From assembly GCF_000022085.1 (NCBI RefSeq), contig NC_011894.1, positions 3,685,501 through 3,749,500 of the forward strand: a DNA stretch of 64,000 nucleotides. Reading direction: 5' to 3'. The position numbers were made by a program, and so were the translations under genes. The notes under the pieces are model-generated. The model did no database searches. It was not told the origin of the DNA and saw only the letters and a program-made list of their open reading frames with translations. This DNA is from Methylobacterium nodulans ORS 2060. GTDB lineage: Bacteria; Pseudomonadota; Alphaproteobacteria; Rhizobiales; Beijerinckiaceae. Below are positions 52,260 to 60,385 of this stretch, one piece after another; position 1 is the first letter of the stretch; every line of letters begins with the position of its first letter.

Positions 52260-53456
52260 ATGGCGACGTCAGTATCGACCGTTGAGCTGAAAGGTAAGCC
52301 GCTCTCTGGCGGCAGCATCCTCACCGTGGCGGCATCCGGATCGACCGCTCAGCTGAATCGCGAACCGCTCTCCGGCGGCAGCGTCGGGGTGTCGATCCGC
52401 AACGCGACGCGGCGCTACGGCACGTTCACGGCTCTCGACGACATCTCCCTCGACGTGGCGCCCGGCGAGTTCCTCTCGCTCCTCGGGCCGTCCGGCTCGG
52501 GCAAGACCACGCTGCTCGGGATCCTCGGCGGCTTCACCGTGCCGTCCTCCGGCAGCGTGCATTTCGGCGAGGTCGACGTCACGCTGGTGCCGCCGCACAA
52601 GCGCAACATCGGCGTGGTGTTTCAGAACTACGCGCTGTTTCCCCACCTCACGGTGGGCGAGAACGTCGCCTTCCCGCTCCGCGCGCGGCGCGAGCCGAAG
52701 GCTTCTTGGGCCGCCCAGGTGTCCCAGGCGCTCGCGCTGGTGGAACTCGCCGGCTACGAGAACCGGGCGATCTCGCAGCTCTCGGGCGGCCAGCGCCAGC
52801 GCGTGGCGCTCGCCCGGGCCATCGTGTTCCGGCCGCGGCTCATCCTGATGGACGAGCCCCTCTCGGCCCTCGACAAGCAGCTGCGCGAGACGATGCAGAT
52901 CGAGCTCCGGCGGCTGCACCGCCAGCTCGAGGCCACCATCATCTACGTCACGCACGACCAGCGCGAGGCGCTGACGATGAGCGACCGCATCGCCATCCTG
53001 CGCGGCGGCCGGCTCGCCCAGGTCGACACGCCGGAGCGCCTGCACGACCGGCCGGCAAGCGCCTTCGTGGCGAGCTTCATCGGGGAATCGACCCTGGTGC
53101 CGGTGACCCGGGCGGGGGATGACGCGGTGGCGTTCGGCGCCACCACCCTGCGCAGCGCCCGCCCGCTCCCGCCGGGATCCGGCCTACTCCTGGCGATCCA
53201 GACCGAGAAGCTGCTCATCGCGGAGGCCGGGGCCGGTGCCGAGGCGGGCTACAACCGGCTGACGGGCCGGGTGACCGATATCGTCTACCAGGGCGAGAGC
53301 CTGAAGGTGTTCGTGGCGCTCGACGGCGGGCCCGAGATCAGCCTGCGCCAGCCGGCCCACCATGCCGGCCGCCTCGCCATCCCGCCGCCCGGCGCGGCCC
53401 TGACCGCCCTGCTCCACCCGCAGGACACGATCATCGTGCCCGCCGAGCCGGCCTGA
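52260..53456 (+). CDS. Polyamine-type ABC transporter ATPase with a duplicated N-terminal tag
   Basis: 398 residues from ATG 52260. Walker A LLGPSGSGKTTLLG (~80), Q-loop VFQNYALFPHLTV, signature QLSGGQRQRVALARA, Walker B LILMDEPLSALD, His switch YVTHDQREAL, and a C-terminal TOBE domain (~290-395). This is the PotA/spermidine-putrescine branch. Residues 6-19 and 28-41 are an imperfect 22-residue-period repeat (STVELKGKPLSGGS; STAQLNREPLSGGS) ahead of the ATPase core. A weaker third copy (DVESKGRFCELS) can be read in frame just upstream of the start. Confidence 0.9.
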   Translation: MATSVSTVELKGKPLSGGSILTVAASGSTAQLNREPLSGGSVGVSIRNATRRYGTFTALDDISLDVAPGEFLSLLGPSGSGKTTLLGILGGFTVPSSGSVHFGEVDVTLVPPHKRNIGVVFQNYALFPHLTVGENVAFPLRARREPKASWAAQVSQALALVELAGYENRAISQLSGGQRQRVALARAIVFRPRLILMDEPLSALDKQLRETMQIELRRLHRQLEATIIYVTHDQREALTMSDRIAILRGGRLAQVDTPERLHDRPASAFVASFIGESTLVPVTRAGDDAVAFGATTLRSARPLPPGSGLLLAIQTEKLLIAEAGAGAEAGYNRLTGRVTDIVYQGESLKVFVALDGGPEISLRQPAHHAGRLAIPPPGAALTALLHPQDTIIVPAEPA

Positions 53457-53491
53457 GCCTCACGTCCCTCCTCTCCCCGAAAGGAACCTCC

Positions 53492-54238
53492 ATGTCCGCC
53501 CCCTCCCTCGACAGCTTCAAAGTCCTGACCTTCGACGTCGTCGGCACCCTGATCGACTTCGAGAGGGGCATCCTCGACCATCTGCGCGCGGTCTCCGGCC
53601 GCAGCCGCGACGAGCTCAGCGACGAGCGCATCTTCGAGGTCTACCTGAAGGGCCGCGAACTCCACGCCAAGCGCTCCAGCGAGGTCTTCGCCGACGTCTA
53701 CCGGCACGTCGCCAGGGAGCTCGGCTTCCCCGACACCGACGAGGCCGCGGACGCGTTTCAGCTCTCGGTGCTGCGCTGGCCGGCCTTCGCCGATTCCGCC
53801 GCGGCCCTGAAGCGCCTGCGCCGGCATTACCGCCTCGTCGCGATGACCAATGCCGACCGGGTCGCGTTCTCGTTCTACGCCCACACCCTCGGCACGCCGT
53901 TCGACGACAGCGTGACCTACGACGACACCGGGGTGGCCAAGCCCGATCCGCAATTCTTCGCCTTCAACCGCGGCCGGCAATCCGCCTTCGGCTACAAGCA
54001 AAGCGACATATTGCACGTGGCCCAGAGCCAGTATCACGATATCGGCATCGCCCGGGACCTCGGCTACACTGTCTGCTGGATCGAGCGCCGGCAGGGGCTC
54101 AAGGGCTTCGGCGGCACGCCGGCGCCGGCCAAGCTGACCAAGCCCGACTTCCACTTCCCCACCCTGGAGAAGCTGGCCGACGCCGCCGACGCGGCCTTCG
54201 CGGCCCGCTATGCGGCGTCAGCCCAGCGCGCGGCCTGA
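53492..54238 (+). CDS. HAD-superfamily hydrolase (haloacid dehalogenase type)
   Basis: 248 residues, AAAGGAACC upstream. HAD motif I is LTFDVVGTLIDF (nucleophile Asp ~14), motif II VAMTNAD (~112), motif III Lys in DDTGVAKPDPQFF, and motif IV ILHVAQSQYHDIGIARDLG with a single acidic residue. The cap is helical. It resembles type II haloacid dehalogenase or phosphatase-like enzymes. Within a polyamine-type uptake operon its substrate may be a catabolic intermediate. Motif I has Asp-Val-Val-Gly, so the second Asp usual in phosphatases is missing, favouring dehalogenase-like or other chemistry. Confidence 0.85.
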   Translation: MSAPSLDSFKVLTFDVVGTLIDFERGILDHLRAVSGRSRDELSDERIFEVYLKGRELHAKRSSEVFADVYRHVARELGFPDTDEAADAFQLSVLRWPAFADSAAALKRLRRHYRLVAMTNADRVAFSFYAHTLGTPFDDSVTYDDTGVAKPDPQFFAFNRGRQSAFGYKQSDILHVAQSQYHDIGIARDLGYTVCWIERRQGLKGFGGTPAPAKLTKPDFHFPTLEKLADAADAAFAARYAASAQRAA

Positions 54239-54242
54239 GGCG

Positions 54243-55541
54243 ATGCATCCGCTGCCTCCCGCCGCCTCGCTCTGGGCCGCCAGCGCCGCCCCGGCGCCGG
54301 CGGCATCCGGGCCGCTCGACGGGGACGTCCAGGCGGATGTCGCCGTGGTGGGGGGCGGCTATACCGGCCTGTCGGCGGCGCTGGCGCTGGCCGAGCGCGG
54401 CGAGCGGCCGGTGGTGCTGGAGGCCAACACCATCGGCTGGGGCGCCAGCGGCCGCAACGGCGGCGTGGTCTCGGCGAAGTTCCGGCTCTCCTTCCAGGCC
54501 ATCGCGGCGGCCCACGGGCTCGCGGTGGCGCGCCGCATGCACGCGATCGCGCACGAATCCGTCGACACCCTGGAGCGGATGATCGAGGAGCACGGCATTG
54601 CGGAGGCGAACTACGCCCGGATCGGCCAGGTCAAATGCGCCCACACCCCGCGCACCCTGGCGGCGGCCCTGGCCGAGATGGAATGGATGCGCCGGGAGAT
54701 GGGCGACCGTTCCGTCTCCCCGCTCTCCCGCGAGGAGGTTGAGGCGGAGACCGGCTCGCAGGATTTCGTCGGCGGCGTCCTCTCGTCCCATGCGGGCGGC
54801 CTGCACCCGCTGAACTATGCCCGCGGCCTCGCCCGGGCGGCGGGCGGGCGCGGCATCGCGATCCACGAGCAGAGCCCGGCCACCGCCTTCCACCGCGAGG
54901 CGGGCGGCATCCGGGTCGAGACGCCGGGCGGCTCCGTGCGGGCCCGGCAGGTGATCGTCGCGACGAACGGCTACACGGACCTCACCCGGGCCACGGACGC
55001 CCTGCGTACCCGCCTGATCCCCTTCCGCAGCGCGATCCTCGCCACCGAGCCGCTCTCAGAGAACCTGCGCGCCGCGCTCCTGCCGAGTCGGCGGATCTAC
55101 GTCGAGACACGGCGGATGATGCGCTGGTTCCGCATGGTCGACGGCCGCATGGTGTTCGGCGGGCGCGGCGCCTTCGGGCGTACCGATTCCGAGGCCGCCT
55201 TCGCGGTGCTGCGCCGGGCCATGGTGCGCAGCTTCCCGGCGCTCGCCGATACGCCCGTGGCCTTCCGCTGGTCGGGCCTCGTCGGCATGACCCTCGACGC
55301 CCTGCCGCATGTCGGCCGGCTCGACGACCGCGTGAGTTTCGCCATGGGCTACAATGGCGCCGGGGTCGCCATGGCGACGCATCTCGGCCGCTACGCCGCC
55401 GCCTTCGCGGTGGGCGAGAGCCCGGATGTGGGGCTCCTCGGGGCCGGCCGGTTCCAGCCCGTGCCCTTCTACTCCTTGCGCGAACCCGTGATCCGGCTCG
55501 TTGCCGGCTGGTATCAGTTCCTGGACGCGATCGGCCGCTGA
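54243..55541 (+). CDS. FAD-dependent amine oxidoreductase (PuuB/OrdL-like)
   Basis: 432 residues. N-terminal FAD Rossmann motif VAVVGGGYTGLSAALALAERG (~35-55), then EANTIGWGASGRNGGVVS (the covalent/flavin-proximal loop of gamma-glutamylputrescine oxidase-type enzymes), and C-terminal YNGAGVAMATHLGRYAA. It would oxidise a secondary or primary amine with oxygen or a quinone. Five bases after the HAD gene and before the binding protein, so it is part of the transport-catabolism operon. Confidence 0.88.
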   Translation: MHPLPPAASLWAASAAPAPAASGPLDGDVQADVAVVGGGYTGLSAALALAERGERPVVLEANTIGWGASGRNGGVVSAKFRLSFQAIAAAHGLAVARRMHAIAHESVDTLERMIEEHGIAEANYARIGQVKCAHTPRTLAAALAEMEWMRREMGDRSVSPLSREEVEAETGSQDFVGGVLSSHAGGLHPLNYARGLARAAGGRGIAIHEQSPATAFHREAGGIRVETPGGSVRARQVIVATNGYTDLTRATDALRTRLIPFRSAILATEPLSENLRAALLPSRRIYVETRRMMRWFRMVDGRMVFGGRGAFGRTDSEAAFAVLRRAMVRSFPALADTPVAFRWSGLVGMTLDALPHVGRLDDRVSFAMGYNGAGVAMATHLGRYAAAFAVGESPDVGLLGAGRFQPVPFYSLREPVIRLVAGWYQFLDAIGR

Positions 55542-55568
55542 ACGGCCCAACACGGAGGGGTAGCCGAG

Positions 55569-56618
55569 ATGGCATCGTTGCTTCGCAAGACCGCCCTGGC
55601 CCCGCTGGCCCTGCTCGCCTGGACGGCCGGCCCGGCCTCGTCCGCCGAGCAGATCACCTTCGTGTCCCAGGGCGGCGCCTACCAGCAGGCCCAGACCGTC
55701 GCGATCCTCGATCCCGCCGCCAAGGCGCTCGGCATCACCATCAATCAGGACAGCGCCCCCGATGCCTGGCCGGTGATCCGCACGCAGGCAGCGACCGGCA
55801 AGCCCACCTGGGACGTGGTCGACACCCCGACCCAGGACTGCGTGCGGGGCGGAAAGGCCGGGATGATCGAGAAGCTCGACTTCTCCAAGATCCCGAACGC
55901 GGAGGCGATCCCGGCCACTTACAAGACCGAATACTCCGTCCCCTACGAGTTCTATTCGAGCGTTCTCGCCTACAGCAAGAGCAAGTACGGCAAGAATCCG
56001 CCCCAGAGCTGGGCCGACTTCTGGGACGTGAAGAAATTCCCGGGCGCGCGGGCGCTGCGCAACCATCCCTTCGCCACTCTGGAGGCAGCCCTGATGGCCG
56101 ACGGCGTGGCGCCCGACAAGCTCTACCCCCTCGACGTCGACCGGGCCTTCCGCAAGCTCGAGGAGATCAAGCCCCACATCTCCGTGTGGTGGACCTCCGG
56201 CGGCCAGTCCGCGCTGCTGATCCAGGGCGGCGAGGTCGACATGGAGATGATCTGGAACGGCCGCGTCTCGGCCGTGATCGACGCGGGCGCGGATGCCGCC
56301 TTCACCTTCAACCAGGGCATCCTGCAGAGCACCTCGCTGTGCATCCTGAAGAACGCCCCGAACCTCGCCACCGCCGTGAAGTTCGTGAACCAGGCGATCG
56401 ACCCGAAGCTCCAGGCCAACCTGCCGCTGCAGATCCCCTACGGCCCCGGCAACCCGGCCGCCTTCGACACCGGCATCATCCCGGCCGACCTCGCCGCCAA
56501 GCTTCCGAGTGCGCCCGACAACGCCAGGAAGCAGGCGGTGCTCTCGGCCGCGTGGTGGACCTCGGAGGCGGGCGACGCGGCGCTGAAGCGCTGGGCGGAG
56601 TTCGTGCAGAAGAAGTGA
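55569..56618 (+). CDS. PotD-like ABC substrate-binding protein
   Basis: 349 residues, GGAGGGG upstream. Signal peptide at ~1-25 (LAPLALLAWTAGPASSAEQ). Mature SBP fold of the PotD/spermidine-putrescine group: ITFVSQGGAYQQAQTVAIL, GKPTWDVVDTPTQDCVRGGKAGMIEKLDF, WADFWDVKKFPGARALRNH and AFTFNQGILQSTSLCILKNAPN. It captures a polyamine or similar amine in the periplasm for the ATPase and two permeases of this operon. Confidence 0.9.
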   Translation: MASLLRKTALAPLALLAWTAGPASSAEQITFVSQGGAYQQAQTVAILDPAAKALGITINQDSAPDAWPVIRTQAATGKPTWDVVDTPTQDCVRGGKAGMIEKLDFSKIPNAEAIPATYKTEYSVPYEFYSSVLAYSKSKYGKNPPQSWADFWDVKKFPGARALRNHPFATLEAALMADGVAPDKLYPLDVDRAFRKLEEIKPHISVWWTSGGQSALLIQGGEVDMEMIWNGRVSAVIDAGADAAFTFNQGILQSTSLCILKNAPNLATAVKFVNQAIDPKLQANLPLQIPYGPGNPAAFDTGIIPADLAAKLPSAPDNARKQAVLSAAWWTSEAGDAALKRWAEFVQKK

Positions 56619-56753
56619 TCCGCGCGGCGCCACCCCGCCCGGCGCCGCGGCGCGGATCCGGACCCATGGGGCGGGTGGGCGCCGCGTGCCATGCCACGAC
56701 ACCGCGCGGGCCGGTCTGTCGGCCGGCATCGCTTCCGCCGGAGACCCGATCCC

Positions 56754-57620
56754 ATGACGCAGGACAGCGCCGCGATGATCCGGCACGAGAGGCGCGAGCG
56801 GCTCCTCGTGCTCGCGCTGCTCGCCCCCGCCCTCGCGGTGGTGACGGTGCTGCTCGTGGTGCCGCTCCTCTGGCTCGCGGCCCAGTCCGTCTATGTCGAC
56901 GGGTTCACGCTCGAGAATTACCAGCGCTTCCTCACCGAGGACATCTATTGGCGCAGCTTCCTGCTGACCTTCCGCATCGCCTTCACCGTCACGGTCCTGG
57001 CGGTGCTGCTCGGCTATCCGGTCGCCTATGCGGCCGCGACCCTGCCGCGACGCTGGAGTCTCGTCGTCCTCGGCATGGTGATCCTGCCGTTCTGGACCAG
57101 CGTGCTGGTGCGCGCCTATGCCTGGATGGTGCTGCTGCAGCGCCGCGGGCTCGTGAACTCGGCCCTCCAGGCGCTCGGCCTCATCGACCAGCCGCTGGCG
57201 CTCATCAACAACGAGTTCGGCACCGTTCTGGCGACGCTGCACATTCTGCTGCCCTTCATGGTGCTGCCTCTCTACGCCACCATGCAGCGCATTCCCGGCG
57301 ACCTGATGCTCGCCGGGGCGAGCCTCGGCGGCAGCCCGTTCCACGTCTTCGTGCGGGTGTTCCTGCCGCTCTCGATGCCCGGGGTGGTCGCCGGCACGGT
57401 CCTGGTCTTCGTGCTGGCGCTTGGCTTCTACATCACGCCGGAGCTGCTCGGCGGCGGGCGCACCTTCATGGTGTCGATGCTGGTGAGCCGCAACGTCGAG
57501 ATCTACAATCAGTGGGGCGCGGCGAGCGCGATCAGCGTCGTGCTGCTCGTCTGCGTGTCCGTGATCTTCCTCCTGGCCTCCCGGGTGGTCCCGGTGGAGC
57601 GGATCATGGGAGCGCGCTGA
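56754..57620 (+). CDS. Polyamine-type ABC permease (PotB-like)
   Basis: 288 residues from ATG 56754 (CGGAGA upstream). About six membrane segments (~15-37, 70-92, 105-127, 150-175, 210-233, 258-282). EAA loop LAGASLGGSPFHVFVRVFLPLSMPGV is clear. Forms half of the channel with the next gene, whose ATG lies one base after this stop. Confidence 0.92.
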   Translation: MTQDSAAMIRHERRERLLVLALLAPALAVVTVLLVVPLLWLAAQSVYVDGFTLENYQRFLTEDIYWRSFLLTFRIAFTVTVLAVLLGYPVAYAAATLPRRWSLVVLGMVILPFWTSVLVRAYAWMVLLQRRGLVNSALQALGLIDQPLALINNEFGTVLATLHILLPFMVLPLYATMQRIPGDLMLAGASLGGSPFHVFVRVFLPLSMPGVVAGTVLVFVLALGFYITPELLGGGRTFMVSMLVSRNVEIYNQWGAASAISVVLLVCVSVIFLLASRVVPVERIMGAR

Positions 57621-57621
57621 G

Positions 57622-58410
57622 ATGACCGCCTCCCTCCCGACCCGTCTGTTCCTCGGCACGCTCGTCGCGCTGGTGCTGCTGTTCCTGGTGGTGCCGGTCC
57701 TGATCGTCGTGCCGATGTCGTTCTCGAACGCGCGCTTTCTGACCTTCCCGCCGCCCGGCTATTCCCTGCGCTGGTACGAGGCCTTCTTCGGCAACCCCGC
57801 CTGGATGCAGGCGGCGCGGGTGAGCCTCGGGGTGGCGGTCGCGACCGCCATCGGCGCGACGCTGATCGGCACGGCGGCCGCCTATGCGCTCGCCATGAGC
57901 GGCGCGCGCCTCGCCCGCAGCCTCACGGTCCTGCTGCTCCTGCCCCTGATCGTGCCGATCGTGATCACGGCGATCGGCGTGTTCTTCGTCTTCGCCAAGA
58001 CCGGGCTGCTTGCGACCATGCCGGGGCTCGTGCTCGCCAACATCATGCTGGGCACGCCCTACGTGGTGACCTCGGTGCTGGCGGGCCTGCGCGGCTTCGA
58101 CCCGGCGCAGGAGATGGTGGCGCGCAGCCTCGGCATGAACCGCCTGCGGGCCTTCCTGACCGTGACCCTGCCGCAGATCCGCCCGAGCGTGGTCTCGGGC
58201 GCGCTCTTCGCCTTCATCTCGGCCCTCGACGAGACCGTGGTGGCGATCTTCATCTCCGGCGGGCCGAACCAGACGCTGACGAAGCGCATGTTCACGTCCC
58301 TGCGCGACGAGATCGATCCGACCATCGCGGCGATCTCGTCGCTTCTGACCGCGGCCTCGCTCATCGTGGTGATCCTGGCGAGCCTCGGCGCCCGACGCGG
58401 CCGGGCCTGA
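57622..58410 (+). CDS. Polyamine-type ABC permease (PotC-like)
   Basis: 262 residues, six membrane segments with an N-terminal LFLGTLVALVLLFLVVPVLIVVPMSFS. EAA loop ARSLGMNRLRAFLTVTLPQIRPSV and AFISALDETVVAIFISG are PotC landmarks. Second half of the transporter channel and the last gene of the operon. Confidence 0.92.
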   Translation: MTASLPTRLFLGTLVALVLLFLVVPVLIVVPMSFSNARFLTFPPPGYSLRWYEAFFGNPAWMQAARVSLGVAVATAIGATLIGTAAAYALAMSGARLARSLTVLLLLPLIVPIVITAIGVFFVFAKTGLLATMPGLVLANIMLGTPYVVTSVLAGLRGFDPAQEMVARSLGMNRLRAFLTVTLPQIRPSVVSGALFAFISALDETVVAIFISGGPNQTLTKRMFTSLRDEIDPTIAAISSLLTAASLIVVILASLGARRGRA

Positions 58411-58466
58411 GGCGACGCGCGTCCTGCTCCCGGCAGGAACCGCATCGGACGGATCCGAAGAGCGCC

Positions 58467-59609
58467 TCAGCGCAGCCGCGCGGCGAGCCGGCGCAGCATC
58501 GCGCAGCAGGCATCGAGATCCGCGGCCGCGATGAACTCGTCGGGCTTGTGGGCCTGCGCAATGGAGCCCGGGCCGCAGATGATCGCCGGGATCCCGGCCG
58601 CCTGGTACAGCCCGGCCTCGGTGCCGAAGCTCACCGCCCCGCGCGCTTCCCGGCCGGACAGGTCCTCGGCCATGGCCCGCAGATCCGCGTGGTCGGGCAG
58701 GTCGAGGGCCGGATAGCCGGAGAGCACCTCGCTCTCGACCTGCACCGGCCGGCCCTCCGCCTGCAGGGGCGCGAGCCAGGCGGCGATCGCCTCCTCCAGC
58801 GCAGCGTGCAGCGCCATGGGATCGGTGCCGGGAATCGCCCGGGCCTCCCAGTCGATCGCGCATTGGTCGGGCACCACGTTGACGCTGGTACCGCCGGCGA
58901 TCACGCCGACCTGCAGGGTCGAGGCGGGCGGCTCGAAGGCGGGATGGAACGGCCCCTCTCGCGAGAGCCTCTCGTGGAGGTCCCGCACCAGCCCGACGAG
59001 GTCGGCCGCATGGTGCACGGCGTTCTCGGCGAGGTCGGGCCGCGAGGAATGCCCCGCGCGCCCGCGCACGATGAGCCGGCCCGCGACCTTGCCCTTGTGG
59101 CGCAGGACGGGATGCAGGTCGGAGGGCTCGCCGACGATGCAGCCGAGCGGCGGCGCGCAGAACTCCGGCAGGCGGGCGATCAGGTGGCGCACGCCCACGC
59201 AGCCGACCTCCTCGTCGTACGACAGGGCGATGTGAAGCGGGCGCTGGAGGTCCCGCCCGATCTCCGGAAGCGTCGCGAGGAGGCAGGCGACGAAGCCTTT
59301 CATGTCCACGGCGCCGCGTCCGATGAGGCGGTCGCCCGCGCGCCGCAGCCGGAAAGGGTCGCCGGTCCAGCCCGCCGCGGGGGCCGGGACCACGTCGAGA
59401 TGGGCCGAGAGGATGTAGCCGGGCACTTCCCGGGGCCCCAGGGTCGCGAACAGGTTCGACCGGTCGCCCTCCGGCCCGGGAATGATCTGCGCGGCGATGC
59501 CATGGCGTGCGAGGTGCTCGCGGACATAAGCCACGATCGCACCGTTCGGCGTGCGGCAGACGGACGGGAAGGCGACGAGGTCGGCGAGGATCTGCTGGAC
59601 GTCGGACAC
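58467..59609 (-). CDS. M20-family deacylase (ArgE-like)
   Basis: 380 residues. Metal-binding landmarks: ILSAHLDVVP (His and Asp), GRGAVDMKGFVACLL (bridging Asp), ALSYDEEVGCVGVRHL (catalytic Glu pair), GCIVGEPSDL, the dimerisation lid RGRAGHSSRPDLAENAV, and a C-terminal IICGPGSIAQAHKPDEFIA with the last His. Acetylornithine deacetylase-like by length and motif order, hydrolysing an N-acyl amino acid to the free amino acid. It faces the polyamine-type operon tail-to-tail and may use related compounds. Confidence 0.9.
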   Translation of the reverse strand: MSDVQQILADLVAFPSVCRTPNGAIVAYVREHLARHGIAAQIIPGPEGDRSNLFATLGPREVPGYILSAHLDVVPAPAAGWTGDPFRLRRAGDRLIGRGAVDMKGFVACLLATLPEIGRDLQRPLHIALSYDEEVGCVGVRHLIARLPEFCAPPLGCIVGEPSDLHPVLRHKGKVAGRLIVRGRAGHSSRPDLAENAVHHAADLVGLVRDLHERLSREGPFHPAFEPPASTLQVGVIAGGTSVNVVPDQCAIDWEARAIPGTDPMALHAALEEAIAAWLAPLQAEGRPVQVESEVLSGYPALDLPDHADLRAMAEDLSGREARGAVSFGTEAGLYQAAGIPAIICGPGSIAQAHKPDEFIAAADLDACCAMLRRLAARLR

Positions 59610-59839
59610 GAGAGAGCCCCTTCGATCGGCGATGGGCCGGCCTAATGCCTGTCAGGCATTTTTAGAAGCGCCCGGCAGTCTCCAGGTCGCAGCCTCCAAG
59701 TCTTCGATGTGGCGGATGTCCGGATTGAGAACCGAGGCCCTAAGACCGGTGTCCATATCTGCCTGGATGTCTTTGCTTCCGCATCATGCGGTTTCCGGTT
59801 GATCCGTTCGGAGACAAGAGGGCGCGGGAAGCGCGGGAT

Positions 59840-59863
59840 CCCCTCTCCCGTGCGGGAGAGGGG
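59840..59863. repeat. 11-bp hairpin, left arm unit
   Basis: CCCCTCTCCCG-TG-CGGGAGAGGGG, followed by CAGGGGTGAGGG. A mirrored copy lies at 59967-59990, preceded by CCCTCACCCCTAC. Confidence 0.8.
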
Positions 59864-59966
59864 CAGGGGTGAGGGTCCCGGACGGATCCGCAATAATCCT
59901 GAAGCCGTGGTGGTGGCAGCGGCACGGTTCAGTCCTCTTGCTGAACCACCTGGGCCCTCACCCCTA

Positions 59967-59990
59967 CCCCTCTCCCGCACGGGAGAGGGG
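59967..59990. repeat. 11-bp hairpin, right arm unit
   Basis: CCCCTCTCCCG-CA-CGGGAGAGGGG. Together with the left unit and the flanking TTCCGGTTGAT.C..TTC sequences it makes the two arms of a large inverted repeat. Confidence 0.8.
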
Positions 59991-60035
59991 TTCCCCGCGC
60001 GGACTCGTCTCGGAAGGAATCAACCGGAAGCCGAA

Positions 60036-60070
60036 TCATTCGCCGAACCGTGGGACAGTTCGGCGAATGA
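60036..60070. repeat. 13-bp stem-loop
   Basis: TCATTCGCCGAAC, nine bases, then the exact reverse complement. Perfect arms, no T-run. Confidence 0.75.
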
Positions 60071-60258
60071 TGCTTGTAATGCTTGGTATCCCGGGTGCCA
60101 CGCCCGGCCGCTTTCCGCCCCCGCCGGCTCGACGCAAAATCCCGTCCGACCGCGCGCATGCTCCGGCCGCCGACGCGCGGAGCCGAACGCTGCGCGCCAA
60201 ACCTCTTCCCGCGAGGGCGGCAGATGTGCTGAAGGGAAGCGTCGCGCCCCGCGACGGC

Positions 60259-60363
60259 CTAGAGCAGGATCCGTTCACGGTGGAACGGACCCTGCTCTCG
60301 GCTTTTGATTGTGCCGCATTTTCTGCGACGAACCGGCATCCACTTCGTCGGAAAATGCTCTAG
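60259..60363. repeat. ~105-bp MITE-like repeat, copy 2
   Basis: Begins CTAGAGCA and ends TGCTCTAG, a perfect 8-bp terminal inverted repeat. The first ~40 bases fold (AGAGCAGGATCCGTTC with GAACGGACCCTGCTCT, one mismatch). The rest is nearly identical to 24691-24796. It ends 22 bases before the DadA-like start. Confidence 0.85.
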
Positions 60364-60385
60364 CCACCAACCACCGAGGAGCCGC

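Larger units (their letters stand above)
59610..60385. repeat. Repeat-dense non-coding gap
   Basis: Contains, in order: a small palindrome AATGCCTG-T-CAGGCATT plus T-run (59644-59663); a large inverted repeat with arms ~59788-59875 and ~59957-60045; inside its arms two 11-bp stems CCCCTCTCCCG/CGGGAGAGGGG (59840-59863, 59967-59990); a 13-bp stem with 9-base loop (60036-60070); and the ~105-bp element copy 2 (60259-60363). No gene seen. Confidence 0.75.

Noticed and set aside
55056..57659. An 867-codon minus frame opposite the oxidoreductase, binding protein and permease
   Set aside because: It spans three well-supported + genes and has shadow-like composition.
59835..60070. CRISPR array
   Set aside because: Repeats are inverted and few, with no regular spacing or spacers; they form hairpins instead.
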